The notes under the pieces are model-generated. The model did not search any database. It saw only the letters and a program-made list of their open reading frames with translations, and was not told where the DNA came from. The position numbers and the translations under genes are program-made. 64,000 nt of DNA from Petrosia ficiformis (lineage: Eukaryota; Porifera; Demospongiae; Haplosclerida; Petrosiidae). Shown here piece after piece: positions 32,477-47,000 of the stretch (position 1 is its first letter; every line of letters starts with the position of its first letter). The DNA is taken from the NCBI GenBank assembly GCA_947044365.1, contig OX345643.1, forward strand, positions 5,102,001-5,166,000. The letters are read 5' to 3'.

Positions 32477-35400
32477 ATGCCAAGAAGAAAGCAAAAGCAA
32501 TCTGGTGTTAGTAAACAGACAAAACACAGAAGACAGAGGACTTCAGGAAACCAGGAGAAAGATCAAAGGTATTACAAAGTTTCGAGGTTGTATATGAATG
32601 TGATACTGAACCAATCTGCCACACCCATTTATTTGCTTAAAATCATGTGCATTATTAAGTATTGAAGTATTGTACTTGATACCATTGATACTGATTCGAA
32701 GACAAGAGAGCCTAGTCACAGGAACACCTCCACTTTAATTAATGGGTGTGGTTACTCAACTTTATTCAGATTTAAACTCCAACGACAAGAAACTCTATGG
32801 TTTGGCCACGCCTGTATTACAAACATACGCTATATTATATTGTACCTGTTGACTGCGTTCCTGTGACTAGCTATTATTTTCCCAGACTACTGGGTATTGT
32901 ATCACCCATTAATCGACTAATGAGACCTTGATCGCTACTCCTCACCATTACCTACCATTCATAATGGCATTTTGCTTTGTAAACTCTATCCTTCACTGTC
33001 ATTGTGGTTTACATTGTTTGTATGAATATCATTAAAAGGTCAAAGTTCATTGTATCTATTGCCCCTGATTGGAGATAATCTAATGTGGCCTTATTATTTT
33101 AAGAACAAAGTTATTAATGGATTATTAATTATTAATTATGACTATTCCGTTTTCACTAGTTCAATATGCTCTAAACCATATGACTCAGCGTCTGATGATG
33201 ATAATAATGCTGATGAATGTGAGTTAATTAATTTGCATGTTTATTCATCTAACACTTGTGTTTAAAGTCTAGTACCATGCCAGATCTCATAGACTTAAAG
33301 GTGGTTATATTGTTTAACTGTACTATAATGCTGAAGGTAATTCACATTCACCTTGACCTCAGAAAAATGTTCATAACTTAGCTTGGAATGACTAACAATC
33401 TTTTCACCTGCATCATTTTCATATAATAGTCCTTCCCGTTCTTTTTTGTGTATGTCAAATTTCAATTCGTTGCTTCATTATAGAGTTACAGTATAATCAT
33501 GTATTAATCTTATGACATTAAGCTATACATTATATTACATATAAACTCATCACATCATAATTTTGAGGACATTGTGAATGTGAACAGACTATAGTCATTT
33601 TATTTCTTTTCTGTGGTCATGTACATGTGTATGTGTTCAAATTCATTGTAGAATTATAATCACAGGTCATTTTATTTATAAGATTTTTTTTTCTCCACTT
33701 ACTCTTATAATAAGGTACTCTAATGGCTGAAGACCTAAATCTGGCAATGTGGGTGAGTGCAACTTTCCATTACTCCATTCCATATCTTGTATTTCACCTA
33801 ACAGACTACTGTGGAACCCCTCTATTCTGGACACCCTTGGGACAAATATAAGTGTACTGATTACAGGGGTGTCCTCATTTCATAGGTGAATTTGTATTAC
33901 AAGGCACAGTTTGGGAAATTTGTAAGTGGCCTCATTTTAGGGTGTCCTTAATAAAGGGGTTTCACTGTACTATAATTATGATGAGAAAATAATTCATTTT
34001 TAAAAAAGGAAAATTGATCAAGAGCTTATCTTTGAATACTCGTTATTTGACCATTTTATACAATAGCACAAGTAGGTGTCTAGAATGAACAATAGTTGTT
34101 TCCTACAGTAATACAATGATGTGTCATACAATGTATGTATACAGTATATGTCAATAAACATTCACCATATAGTAACAGTAATTAACTTGGTTCTACTGTC
34201 AGTACACTACAGTTATTATTGTCTCACTACTTTGGTGTTGAATTGACTGGTACAGCAGTTACTGTCAAACTACTATTGAACTGCTGTAGTGCAGAAATGA
34301 AACTACTGAGTAATTACTGTCAAATTACTATTGAACTACTGTAGTGCAGAAATGAAACTACTGAGTAATTACTGTACTGTATAGTGTCTTTGTAGTGACA
34401 TACACTGTAGTATTATTTCTTTTCTTCACTATATAGGATCTTTGTCAGTGTGATCCAAAGAAATGCTCTGGTCGTAAGTTGGTTCGTCTTGGGTTGGTAC
34501 GCAGTATACCTATTTCACAACCATTCCCTGGTATTGTCTTATCACCTATGGGACAACAGAGTGTATCTTACGAAGATAGAGACATTGTACTTAGTAAAGG
34601 TATTGCTGTAATAGATTGTTCTTGGGCCAGACTGGATGATACTCCATTTGGAAAGATGAAAGGACGGCATTTAAGACTGTTGCCATATTTAGTAGCTGCT
34701 AATCCTATTAATTATGGCAGGCCTTGTAAACTCTCTTGTGTTGAAGCATTTGCAGCAACTCTGATATTAACAGGTGAGATAAGTTAGGCAGTGCTAAACA
34801 CCACTAATATACAACCACACCCCTTTTAATTAGAAGGTACATATATACTAGATAAGATAGTCAAACATAAATAATGATAAATAATAATTTAATTGTTGTT
34901 ATATATGTATAGGGAAAAGTTTTTTATTTGATTTCAATTTCCTAAATCTTAAGACTGACAACTGTTCCCTTTTTAGCCATCTCATGCAAGAAGATATTGT
35001 ATCTAGATTGGGCAAGAAATAGTTGAAAGTTTCATTTGTTTCTCTTATAAGATGGCTTAAAAAGACAGTAATTTGTCATTTTAAAAATCAAATTAGACCA
35101 TTTCCAATACATACAGGTTTTATACTATATGTATGTGTTCAGTATATTATTTACATGATCTAACCCTTCCCAGGATTACGAGATATTGCAGAACAATTAT
35201 TGTATCGCTTCAAGTGGGGTCATTCCTTCCTATCTTTAAACAGGTTTGTAGTATCATGAAAATAATTTCCGACTAGAGCATTTGTTTGTATTGTCTTGTT
35301 ATCCAGTGAACTACTGCATCTTTATGAGAATGCAAGGACCTCAACTGAAGTTATTACTATACAGGAAAGATGGTTGCAACAGTTGGAATCAGTAACACAT

Positions 35401-36262
35401 AAGAGTATAGAGAGTTAGTAACTAAAATTCTTTTCATAATTATAATTCAAGCTTCCTAGATATTTATCCCATTGGTTTTATAGATTGGATTAGATCAGAA
35501 ACGTATTAGCACCAAACTACATACACAAAGGAATGCATAACTAAATATCATTCATCTTCACCTTGACCTCAGAAAAATGTTCATAAATTTAGTTTGGACA
35601 GTGATGTCTAGAAATTTTGAGAACCCAAACCACAAGTGAACCTAAGTCAACCACATAATGATATTCATGAAATGTTTGGACATTATTAAATCAGCACACT
35701 TACCACATAGGAGGTTTATATGTGGAGGAATAGGATATATTATACATGTACATGCCTATAATGTGCAAAGTTGAACTATGTATATACTCTAGTGTTGTTT
35801 TAATAATACCCACTTACTTATATGACTAATTTGTAGTAATTTATTTATATAGTTAACTAAAATAATATTAGGCTTACTAAAAGGGTTTTAGTTTAATTAA
35901 CTAACTAAACATAGCCATTTTTCATTTTAGTTAATTATAGTTATTACAGTAGACATGTAATTTAGTGATAGTTTAAATAACTAAAAGTCAAAATGCCTTA
36001 CTAAAAGGAGTTTTAGTTATAGTTATAGTTAAAACAACACTAATATACTCACACATAACTGAATGAGCATCCAACTGAAATATCTACTGCTGCAAAATAG
36101 TTGCACTTTCTCTTTTAACTTTATGTTTCTGTAGTTGATTATCCTAGCTCATCAGAATCAAGTGTTGAAGAAGATGAAGAAGCTCCCATTGATAAACTAA
36201 CAAGAGCTCTTCATGATACAACTGTTTCATGTAATGATATGCTGAAAAGGCGTACAGAATAG
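32477..36262 (+). CDS. TSR3: TSR3, 18S rRNA aminocarboxypropyltransferase
   Basis: Plus-strand exons: probable 32477-32510, then 33715-33752, 34437-34773, 35174-35243, 35307-35413 and 36135-36262. This gives about 237 residues. If translation starts at the ATG at 33723 instead, it gives 223. Diagnostic segments are [67 protein letters not shown] and [19 protein letters not shown]3 transfers an aminocarboxypropyl group from S-adenosylmethionine to a hypermodified uridine of 18S rRNA late in small-subunit maturation in the cytoplasm. The C-terminus is a short acidic serine-rich tail, common in the family. The upstream exon ([11 protein letters not shown]) was added because the 33715 acceptor has a strong pyrimidine tract, the phases fit, and a basic N-terminus is usual. 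That exon is less sure than the rest. Confidence 0.92.
32605..32703. repeat. Dispersed repeat with GATACCATTGATACTGATTC core
   Basis: The GTACTTGATACCATTGATAC segment and flanking CCACACCCATTTATT recur, in a longer version, at 46145-46445 in an intron of the cadherin gene. Confidence 0.5.
33335..33590. mobile_element. MITE-like repeat, CATTCACGTTCACCTTG family
   Basis: Nearly full-length copy of the element at 1106-1343, ending GTGAATGTGAACAG. It lies in the proposed first intron of TSR3. Confidence 0.65.
33808..33972. mobile_element. MITE with GTGGAACCCCTCTATTCTGG end
   Basis: Terminal GTGGAACCCCTCTATTCTGGACACC pairs with an inverted GGTGTCC ... AGGGGTTTCACTGTA end. A second copy lies at 47697-47868 in a cadherin intron. 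Similar ends are common on marine-invertebrate MITEs (general knowledge). Confidence 0.65.
34265..34380. repeat. Direct repeat of about 57 bp, two copies
   Basis: Both copies contain TGTAGTGCAGAAATGAAACT and ACTGAGTAATTACTGT. A related block lies at 25400-25460. It is in the intron before TSR3's QCDPKKCSG exon. Confidence 0.7.
35790..36042. mobile_element. MITE, TAGTGTTGTTTTAGTT family
   Basis: Full-length copy with both terminal repeats, in the last intron of TSR3. Confidence 0.7.
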
Positions 36263-37246
36263 AATATACTATCAAAGTTTTCAATACTGTATGTATATGG
36301 TGTGCGTGTTATGAACCTATTATCCTTGTTATATTATGTATTGTATTATACTTATCATTATACACCACTGAACAACAATGTAAACTTGACAATATCTTCT
36401 ATGTATAGTTATATAAATACATCTGTTATATTTTATGGTGGGATATGGTTGATTGTGTGAGATAGAAGCAAGTTGCTTCGTCCTATGTCATAAAGAACTG
36501 TTTGTGGCTTCATATTAGTCTTCAACTAAACCTCTTTACTAAGACATTTTGTCTTTCTGAAATGCAATACACTATAACTAACATTGGCCAATAATCGGTA
36601 CTTTTGCTTAGTTAACTTTGTTGATCATTTAAAACTACTACAACCAGTTTGAAAAGCTGTTAAACTAAAACATCACTACATATATTCTGCACTGATGGTT
36701 CCTCCCTTGAATAACTTGATATACACCACACACCAGTATCAACTGTCAGAGTATGAATATACTAAACCTGTTTACAGTTAGACTGTAAGTATTCATAGGG
36801 ACTCATATTACAGCAATGATACCCCATGGAGATACATCTTAGTCTTTAGTGTGGAATTTGCTCTTCACTTATATGCCCAGTATAATAAATGGAGCAATCT
36901 TTTTAGATAACTTTTTAGATAACTTTTATTGTCTTATTTATGAGTATTTTACTGTGTAACTTATAATGGGAAGATTTAACACAAACTACACACATATATT
37001 ATAGTCTTGGCTCTTGGAATGCGACTATGTGATTCAAATAATAAATATATAGTATGCTAACAGATCCTATATACAAAATATAGGACCCTCGATTTGTGTT
37101 CTCGGATGTGATATAGCCCTTGCAGACTCGGGCTATATCACATCCTTGGACACAACCTCAGGTCCTATATTTTGTATATAGGACCTGTTAGTATACTATA
37201 TACAATATATTGTATGATGGTGACATCTCCTGCACAGTGTAAGGTC

Positions 37247-37284
<38 letters not shown>

Positions 37285-38031
37285 CTCACCACATCAAAGG
37301 GATGATGGTGACCATACTATATAAATATAATTATGCTATATAATTTATATCATGTACGTATTTTACTAGTAGATATCAATAGTTTCTAAAGTTGTTTTGG
37401 TAACTAGATATTTCTTGTGAGAATCTAAACACTCCAGTGGTGAATAATATTAATTAAAAGTTTCTAGCGCGCTTTCGCTTCAGGAGGGTGGATGTCGGTA
37501 CGCCCATTTTTTCGTTTGCAACGCAAGAGCAAGAAGTGTTACTCTGCTGTCTGCTCTGTGTACAGATTAATTAAAGAAATAGCAATATTCCAAGAGTATA
37601 TCCTGCAATTTTGCCTGAAGGTATATTATTATATTATAATTATATATAATATGTACTTCAGTCTGTCATTGTACTGGTATTGTACTGGTATAATAATAGT
37701 TATTATTGAGCGTATATATTATATAATTATTATATAACTGTTGTATTATAATGTATCATTAACTGCAATCCATAATAATACATCATAGTAAGTGTGTTTT
37801 TATTGTTTTACCATTGCAACTCAGTCAGCCCCACCCTTCGCGTAGTATCGGCCGATATGCGATATAGCGAATGTACGTAAGTCCGGCCGGTACGACTTTT
37901 AGTGTATTTGTTCTTTTAATTTATGATAATTATAATTAATACTGTAGTCCTCTTGTTTCTGTACAGGTAAGGCAAGTTGCTGGAAGATCAGTTCTATAAT
38001 CACAAGGTTCGCAGCCTAATCAAATTCATTG
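36263..38031. other. Intergenic region between TSR3 and the cadherin gene
   Basis: No ORF is convincing. It contains a degenerate MITE (36515-36680), the long hairpin at 37048-37205 and a (TA)n run at 37250-37281. Two CpG-bearing patches stand out from the AT-rich surroundings: 37465-37555 and 37825-37900. The second ends near a GTACGTAAGT that could be the donor of a 5' untranslated exon, and TTTCTGTACAG at 37965-37975 is a possible acceptor upstream of the cadherin ATG. The 5' UTR exon is speculative. Confidence 0.4.
37048..37205. repeat. Near-perfect long hairpin of about 158 nt
   Basis: The left arm TATAGTATGCTAACAGATCC continues through TATACAAAATATAGGACC and GATGTGATATAGCCC. The right arm is its reverse complement, ending GGACCTGTTAGTATACTATA, with a loop of about 10 nt. 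It resembles a fold-back MITE. Confidence 0.85.
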
Positions 38032-41000
38032 ATGGGTGTGTGGCAGATAATTTTTATAGTGGGTGTTCTGTTTAGCTCCACCCAAGGACAGACCCCACCG
38101 GTTTTCACCAAGGAGAACTATACTGCTGAAATATCCGAAAGTGAACCAAATGGTTTTGTTGTACCAGTTGATATAGAGGCCAATGATGATGATGGAGTTA
38201 TATACAGTATTGATGAAAGTACTGGTGCATTTGAGATCAATAACATAACTGGAGAAGTAACTGTATTAGATACTAACAAGATCGATTATGAAGACTCTGC
38301 AGAAATAACTGTTACTATAGTAGCAACAGATCTGAATAGCAATCCTTCATCTAGCAGTGCAAGTCTCATAATAACGCTAACAAATGCCAATGATAATTTT
38401 CCTGTGTTCAAACAAGCAGAGTATACCTTCACTGTGTTGGAAGAAGAAACAGGAGCATTTGTAGGGGAAGTGGAAGCTACTGATGATGATGGAGATACCC
38501 TTACATACTCGATAATAGATGGAGCACTAACTGATTTCACCATCTCCACAGAAGACGGTAAAGGTGTGATAAGAGTGGCTACAAAGCTTGATTTTGAAAT
38601 AGAGACAGATTATTCATTTAGTGTTGCTGCTGGAGATGGTACTAATATTAACACTACCACGGTACATGTTGTGGTGACAGATATCATTGACCAACGACCA
38701 GTAGTGAGACCTTTCTTATCAGAGTTAATTATTGATTTGGATACAAACCAGCGTTCAGTTGATATGTCACATCTTAGTGTAACTGATGACAGTAATTTAT
38801 ACAGTGGTGTTGCTACTATCAAGTATCTATTTGATGATGAAGAGCAAGTAAGCAAGCGTACATTATTTGTAATTCAACATGAATTTTTGAGCAGTTAACA
38901 ATGATTTTTGTTACAGTGGAAATTAATAACTATTTTATAGCTTGGTCATAGTTCTAGATGCTGTTGTAGCAACTGGATGCATTGTAGACTACGTATTACT
39001 GGTTTATAGTTTCTAGCTGCTATAACTACAGTGTAGTCATATATTCTTAATTTTATCATAATTATTACATACATGATGATCACTATTTCCTATCATTGCA
39101 GGGTTTTCCTCTTGACTCTGGCACTTGTTCGTGTGTAGGATGTGATACTGAATATGTCATGTGTGATATATCGCTGACTCCTCAAATCAATCTTACTTCA
39201 GGAAATTCACCTGTCGCTGTGTCTAACAATAACCCTGATCAAATTGTTGATACAGATGTGTTTGAATTTACTGGTGAAACATCTAGCACAGCAAATTCTA
39301 TCATGTCAGATACTGTTCGAGATCAAGCTATGGGTATTTCGGATAACTTCTCTACTTCTATTTGGGTCTATGTAGAAGAGAGTCCAAACCTCCAGTACAT
39401 TTTTTCTTTTGAGAATTCGAATGGTGATCGATATTTCTCCTGGCTGTTACGTCCAGGAAGACTTAATCTATTTTATAGGCGAGATCGGTTGGATAATCTT
39501 CCTGTCGGTCAGACTGACTCAGGTTTTGAAAAACGTGTTGGTCTCAGCTTCTACTTTGATCCAGATATATTTCCTGGCGGAAGTATACGCAACAATAAAT
39601 GGCACTTCTTGAAACTAGATATTCAATATCCATCAATCAAACTATATGTAGATGGCTATGTACATTATGCTACAGAAGGTAATTACTTTGATATTACAAA
39701 TAACATTGTACGTCTAACCAGGGACGGCACAATATATAATATGCCTGCTAGAATTTTAGACAAAGATGCTTCAACAATAGCTTCAATAACAGGATTTTTA
39801 GGTGGATCACAGAGAGGAGGTTTTAGGTACAATTTCCATGGTAGACTTAGGCTTCTGTTCATCACAGGACTTATGGATAACAGCCAATATACATGTCTTG
39901 CTTCATGTAATAACAGTTTGGTCCCAACTAGCTATGTTCCTGGTAGTGAAGACTTGAACACTACTGTTGGTGATTTCCATGTTTTTTATCAACCAGTTTC
40001 ACGTACTCTCTACTTCAATAATGCAAATGGTGAAGTAGCTGACTATAACACTTTTGTTAAAAGTTTGGTGTACCATACCTATGGATACCTACCTCCTCAG
40101 CAGGAAGAGAATATGGGAGAAGGGAGAACTATTGAAATTATGGTGAGATATAATTATACAGAATTACAATGCATTAATTGTAGATGGATAGAATAGCCTG
40201 AATAATAACACACTTGAATTGTGATTGATTTTTCATATATATTTATTTTATCAATCATTTTTATTTTATAGATATCTGATGAAACTGCTTTTGGTTCTAT
40301 ATCGGAAACCACAATCTATGCTCGTTCTAACCAATACAGGCCAATATTGAGTGCAAGTGGTTTGGTTGAAAATATCAACTTCACGACTAATTTCACAGAG
40401 GGAAAGGATACAGACATTTTCATCGTGTCGCCAGATATGTTTTTCTTTGATCAAGATATTGATGCTGTTATAGAGAGTGTAACAGTCACACTCACAAACC
40501 CTCAATTGTCTACAGATTTGGAATATCTCACTGTAGATACCGATCTCTTGGTAGTTCAAGAGACAGCTCATGAAATTACTCTGACTGGCGTTACTGGAGT
40601 GAAAGATCTTGTATATGACACCGCTCTACTGAGCATGAAGTATAATAACATAGCTGATGAGCCAGACGATACCATTCGTAAGATTCTCATTTCTGTATTT
40701 GATGGTCGAAATTACAACTATCCACAAACAAGAGTATCTATTGAAGTAATAACATTCAATGACCCTCCAAATATTTACCTTACTGGTGTACCAGGTGTTA
40801 ATGTAATTACTGCTGTGTATAATGAAGGTACTGAGATGGAGGATGCACCAGAATTAGCTCCAGATATGGTAGTTCGTGATTCTGATAGCCCGGAACTAGT
40901 ATCTGCCACCGTAAATCTAGTTCAGATATTTGATGTTGGAAATGAGAGCATTTTCATTAATACAACACTTCTTGACGGTACAGGAATATCATGTCAGCCA

Positions 41001-44000
41001 GCAAGTTGTGATGGTCAATTACTTACACTCACTGGTAATGCTGAACCAAGTGTTTATCAAACAATTCTTAGATCTTTGAAGTATGTTAATGATAAGCAAT
41101 CTAGTGATTTTCCTTCCCTGTTTGATAGAAAAGTTACGGTAATGGTAAACGATGGAGTGAGTAACAACTTCCCGCTTGTGGAAATTATAATCGATATTGT
41201 AACTCAGAATCCTCGTGTCATCATCGACCTTAATACTCCAGATCACAATTATTTTATTACCTATACTGAAGACACAGGTGATGAACTGGCTATTGCTGGA
41301 TCCACTCGTGTAATTGATGTTTCGCTAACCACACTAAAGACTATGATTATTAGAATTAGAGACCCAACACTTGAAGCTGGAGAACAGCTTATACTAGACC
41401 AGTCTTGTGTTATTAGCTTAAACATGACATCAGAAAGTCTTTCGGGAATTAAGCAACATTTGTTTGGTGAGGGAGCACCAACTACTGACTATTATCGCCA
41501 AGCAATCGACTGTGTTACATACAGAAACACAGAAGATGAACCAAAGAATATTACACGATATATAGACTTCTTGTTTGTTCCTGGTGGTGGTGCGCCAAAT
41601 GACACAGCAACTACCGAAATAAGTTTTCTTTATATCAATGATAATTCACCTTCCTGCACTGGTAGTGACGATTTTATAGATTTGCCTGAAGATACAGTAA
41701 TTGGAGATGTCGTTCATACGCTGAATGCTGTGGATATTGATGTTGGTAGTGGGGATAGTGAGGTAGGTTATGAATTCATAACTGGAAACGAAGATGGAAT
41801 TTTTAGCTTATCCTATAGCAAAGGTGTAGCAACTATTACCTTGGCTAGTGAAGTTAACTTTGAAAGTGTTATTGTCCAGTATTCAGTTATCATTGAGGCC
41901 TGCGACATGGGGTCTCCTCAACTGTGCTGTAACTACAGTATAACTTTCAATGTTAGCGATGCAAACGATAACCCACCTGTCTTTGTCGATGAGCCAATTA
42001 CTCTCTCAGTAAATGAAAACACTGAACAGATCGTAACAACTTTTAACATCACTGATGCTGACAGTGGTATAAATGCCATGTTATCATCCCTCAGTATCGA
42101 CTCAGTTCATCCTAGTGGTGGATGTATCAATGTGTTTAATACCACCTTATCTCCACCAACTCTTCTTACAATAAATGGTGGTATGGACTTTGAGACAACT
42201 AAAACATGCTATATTGTTTTGACAGCGCAAGATGCCGGAGTTCCAACACAATTTAGTACCACTAATGTAACTGTTAATGCAATAGATCAAGATGACAAAC
42301 CTCCAGAAATACAGCCTCCGTTTTCATTCTCAGTCTCTGAAAATAATACAGTACCATATGAGCTAGGTACTGTATATGTTATCGATCCCGACTCTGATGA
42401 TAATGACTTAACATTTGCTCTTGTTGATGCCACAGGCTTTGTTATCAATAAAGACACGGGGGTTTTGTCAATTCTTTTTAAGACAGACCTAGCTATTGCT
42501 ACCGCTTACACTGTTACTGTTAATGTAACTGATCCTGCAGGTAACTCAGATACCCAGGCTTTTACCATTAATGTACTGCCTGTCAATAATGATCCACCAA
42601 ATCTGACATTAAACAGTGAACCTGTTATATTCACTGAAGAATCAGGTGTACCAGTCACTCTTATTTCGAGCCCTGTCATATCAGATCCAGATAATATTAC
42701 ACTAACTATTGATAAAATATATGTTTCCATCGCAAATGGTGAGGACTCTACCAAAGAATCATTATCAGTAGAAAGTGGTGCTCCAGCGCATGTAATATCA
42801 CTGACTGATAATCCTTTTCAGATTATCATAATTCCAACAAACCAGACTAATATTGATGGTGTTGTGGCACTCATTAGAAGCATTCAATATCGCAATACTC
42901 AAGACGAACCAAGTCCATGCAGAAGTGATCGTCACCCATGCAATTCATCCAGTTCTCGTACCATTCTTGTCTATGTTTCTGATACTCTTTTTACTAGCAA
43001 CACAGAAGAGGCTATTGTTAATTTCCAGTTTGTTAATGATCCTCCAGGAATTCAACTAGACACAGCAGGTGAAAGGTTGATAGAGTTCATTGAAGGAGAC
43101 TCTCCTACTCAGGTTGCTAACGAAGCAGCTTACTCCGTTAGTGATGATGATGATGATAATCTCCAAAGTCTGAATTGTGAGATTACAAATCCGTTAAATG
43201 GACCTGAAGAACGTTTGGTTATCCTTGGTGATGTACCTGCTGGATTGATCATTGATGGCAACTCCACTCATTTAGTATCCTTTACTGGTAACAGCACGGT
43301 TGCTAGTTACATGACTGCTCTTGGGTTGATCTACTACTACAGTGATTCATCTGACCCTGATACAAGTGCTAATCGAGTAATTGTCTGTATTGTTTCCGAT
43401 GCTTTAAACGATAGTGCTCCATCAACAGCAGCAGTGACCTTCCAGGAAATTAACAATCCTCCAGGTATCACACTAAACATTGATACCATTGACTATCTGG
43501 AAGAAAATGGCAGTGTTTTTCTAACTAGTAACCCAACGATTACTGATGAAGATGATACTACACTGATTTCATTACGAGTTGAAATTATAGGGTCTTCAGG
43601 CACTCAACATGGTCTCATTTTGGGTGTGTTTCTACCTCCTGGCTTGGAATCTGATATTACTTCAACCTCAATATCTGTTAACGGATCAGCATCAATCACA
43701 TCATACATTAGTATACTTTCCAGTATCAAATATAAAAATTCCTTACTTGAATTTTCTGTTCTTGAAAGCTTCAACATCAATTTCACTGTGGTGGATGGTA
43801 GTGGTGGTACCAGTAGCCCTGCTGTGGTTAATATCAATCTTGTAGCTGTGGATGACAATCCTCCAGTATTTGAAGAGGAGCAATATGCTACATCAATTCC
43901 AGAGACAGATTCGGGTACAGTACTGACTGTAAATGTTACTGATGCAGATCTTCCCACACCTGAAACTCCAACCTTTTCTATCACAAATGGGGATACATTA

Positions 44001-47000
44001 AGTCAATTCACTATAGTAAATAGTATTGGCAATCCACTACAAGGAATTATAAGCATAGTAGGATCTCTGGATTATGATAAAATAAGCTTTTATCAGTTAA
44101 CGGTGAAGGCTACATCAGGAGCATTTATGGACACCACTATAGTCAACATTACAGTGACTAATGAGAACAATCAAAACATTTTCTTTAGCACCTTCCCAGA
44201 GGGATTCGAGGTGTATGAGAGTAATGTTATAGCTGAACCATTAATGCCTTCTACAGTAGTTGCTGAAGATCCAGATGGCTTTCCTATCACATACAGTGTT
44301 GTCTCTTCATATGTTTCCATTAATCCAAACACAGGAGTACTTTCTACTATACCTCCAGTTGACAGAGAGGGTGACCCAGGTGTTTTATTTTCTATCACCA
44401 TATCAGCTACAGATGGAGTGTCCACTGTTACACGAGATTCAGTTGTCACAGTACTTGATGTAAATGAATTTCCACCACAGTTTGATGAAGATTTGTACAT
44501 AGTATCTATTGTAGAAAATTCCCCTCCACCTAATTCATTTATCTTGTCTATCACAGCCTTTGATGCAGATGAAGCCCCTGATAGATTAATGGAAGGTAGT
44601 GGATTCATGACACTAGTAACAGATTCATTGTTTGAAAGTCCATTTTCCGGCTTTTTTAATCTCATAGATTGTGATCTCTATTTAGTCACTCCTTTAGATT
44701 TTGAAGAAACAGGCGCTGTGATAAATTTGACAGTCACTGCCTCAGATAATGCTTCACCTTTACCACTAACAAGCACTGTTATTGTACAAGTGACAGTAAT
44801 TAATATCAATGATGAGGTACCATACTTCATAGATTTAGTTGAAGAATATACAGCTAAGGAATCTCCATTGACAGATTTTGACTTGGAAATTAACGGAGAC
44901 GATCCAGACCCCGACAGAGATTTGTTGTTTATGCTTAACAGCACGTTAATGGATATTCCATTTGCAATCAATTCCTTGACAGGCAGAATTATGCTTACTT
45001 CTACATTGAATGCTGAATCCGGTATCATAGAATATCCTCTTATTATCACTCTCACAGATCTTAACACAGCTTTTGGTTATAATGACTCCGTCACTGCAGA
45101 GATAGTTGTCATTGTTGAGGATGTCAATGACCATGCACCAGTTTTTGAACAGATTTCGTACACCTACCAAATGTCTGAAAATGAATTTTTTCCAAGTCCT
45201 ACTGGTGATGCATTATTTACTGTAAAAGCCAATGATGGAGATCTTGGTATATTTCCTTCCGGAGATCCTAATGGTAATAATAATGTAACATACTCTCTCT
45301 TGGGAGCTCCGCCAGATGTATTTAGAATAGATGCAATCTCAGGAGTCATCTACAGATTAAGAGCAGTAGATCGAGAAGAACAAAATATATACAAATTTGT
45401 AGTACTTGCTATAGATAACCCTGTTAGTGAATTTTCTAATACAGGTATGGCACAAATAATAATTGAAGTGATAGATGTAAATGAACATTCTCCTGTTGCT
45501 GATCCAAGTGTCTATAATGTGATTATACCAGAGAACACTAGTGTTGATACAGTGCTAGAGACTCAAGTGTCTGTTCAGTGGTCAACTGTAGGTAAATAAT
45601 CTTTATAAAACATATTGCTATATCTTGGCGAGCACCAAATAGATATTTATTTTTGAGTATAATAATGTGTTAGCAGTTCACAGTCTATAATATACAGAGG
45701 AAGTGTGTCGAGAAATTTGATGGATGGATGGATCAATGGATGGATGGATGGATCAATGGATGGATGGATAGATAGATGAATGAATGGATGGATGAATGAC
45801 TATACTTTTTCTCTCATTAGTTGAACCTGGACTTTATCTTCGACGTATCATGGATGTATCAGAAATCAATGAAGAAGATGGTATCCTTCTCTGTCAGTAC
45901 TTGCGATGGTATGAAGATGGTAGGATAGAGTTAGATGAGGTGACATATCTCAACGGTGATAACTGTGCCAGTAGTGATGCTGATGTTGTATGGATGCAGT
46001 ACATAGCAGCCACCAGTGATACTTCTACAGAGGTGAAGATCTCATCAACTACATACATATGTATATGCATGTTTACATCGTTACTTAATCTTGTAAGAGT
46101 TCTTCTTAATATGACTTCGTTTCCGAGTAAACATTAGATATTAGTGATGGGCGATATGATACCAAAGTACTAGATATTTCGATTCCAGTCTGAAATTTCT
46201 GTTATTAAGTAGTGTCCAAGTATTGATACCGATACTACCACGCCCTTTTTTATTCTGCCACACCTATTTATTAGTTAAATATGCATACTGCATTCATTTT
46301 TAAGCAAAATGATTATTAAGTTTGGAATGGATATAAATGTGTGTATTGTTTGGATGCACGTTATAAAGTATTGGTATTATACATGATACCATCAATACTG
46401 ATTCCAAGTATTGTATCAAAATTAAAATTTCTGGTAGTGCCCATAGATGTGTAGAGAAGCTGACAGCTTTATATACATGAGTACATAAGCAAGTAAATTA
46501 TCTGAGACGTGATAATAATTTTCATAAAGAGTAAACATGCTCTATTTGAGTTACGTGTTCATTACAATCAAGTACATTCTTGCATACAACATATAATTTT
46601 ATTTTTCTTACAAATCTTTTTTTAGGTTGATATAGCTGTACCTCTCTCAGATGATTATCGCAGTGATATTTTAGGAGCATATAATAATCCACCAACTGAT
46701 GACACTTATGAAAGGTATAATAAAACTTATAATATGCACCAGTGTTAATGTTTTAACTAACCCTTTTAGTAATAATGGGTACTTTCATTACTAAACCCTT
46801 TTTATATTGTAGTAAGGCAAAACGTTTTAGTTAGTTGACTATAGTTATACCTAAAGTTGTGAGAAACCAGTGTTTCCCCTAAAGTGTGGTAACATGGCGC
46901 TCCCCCACCCTTTAGTATTGCTCCCTCACACTTTAATTTTAAAGTTTATGCTGAAAAACACTGTTTTATAACATGGATTGAATATTGTTGACCAAACATC

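Noticed and set aside
37492..37737. Plus-strand ORF of 81 codons upstream of the cadherin
   Set aside because: It runs from a CpG-bearing patch into AT-rich sequence giving IIIIY strings. It looks like chance, possibly over a 5' UTR.
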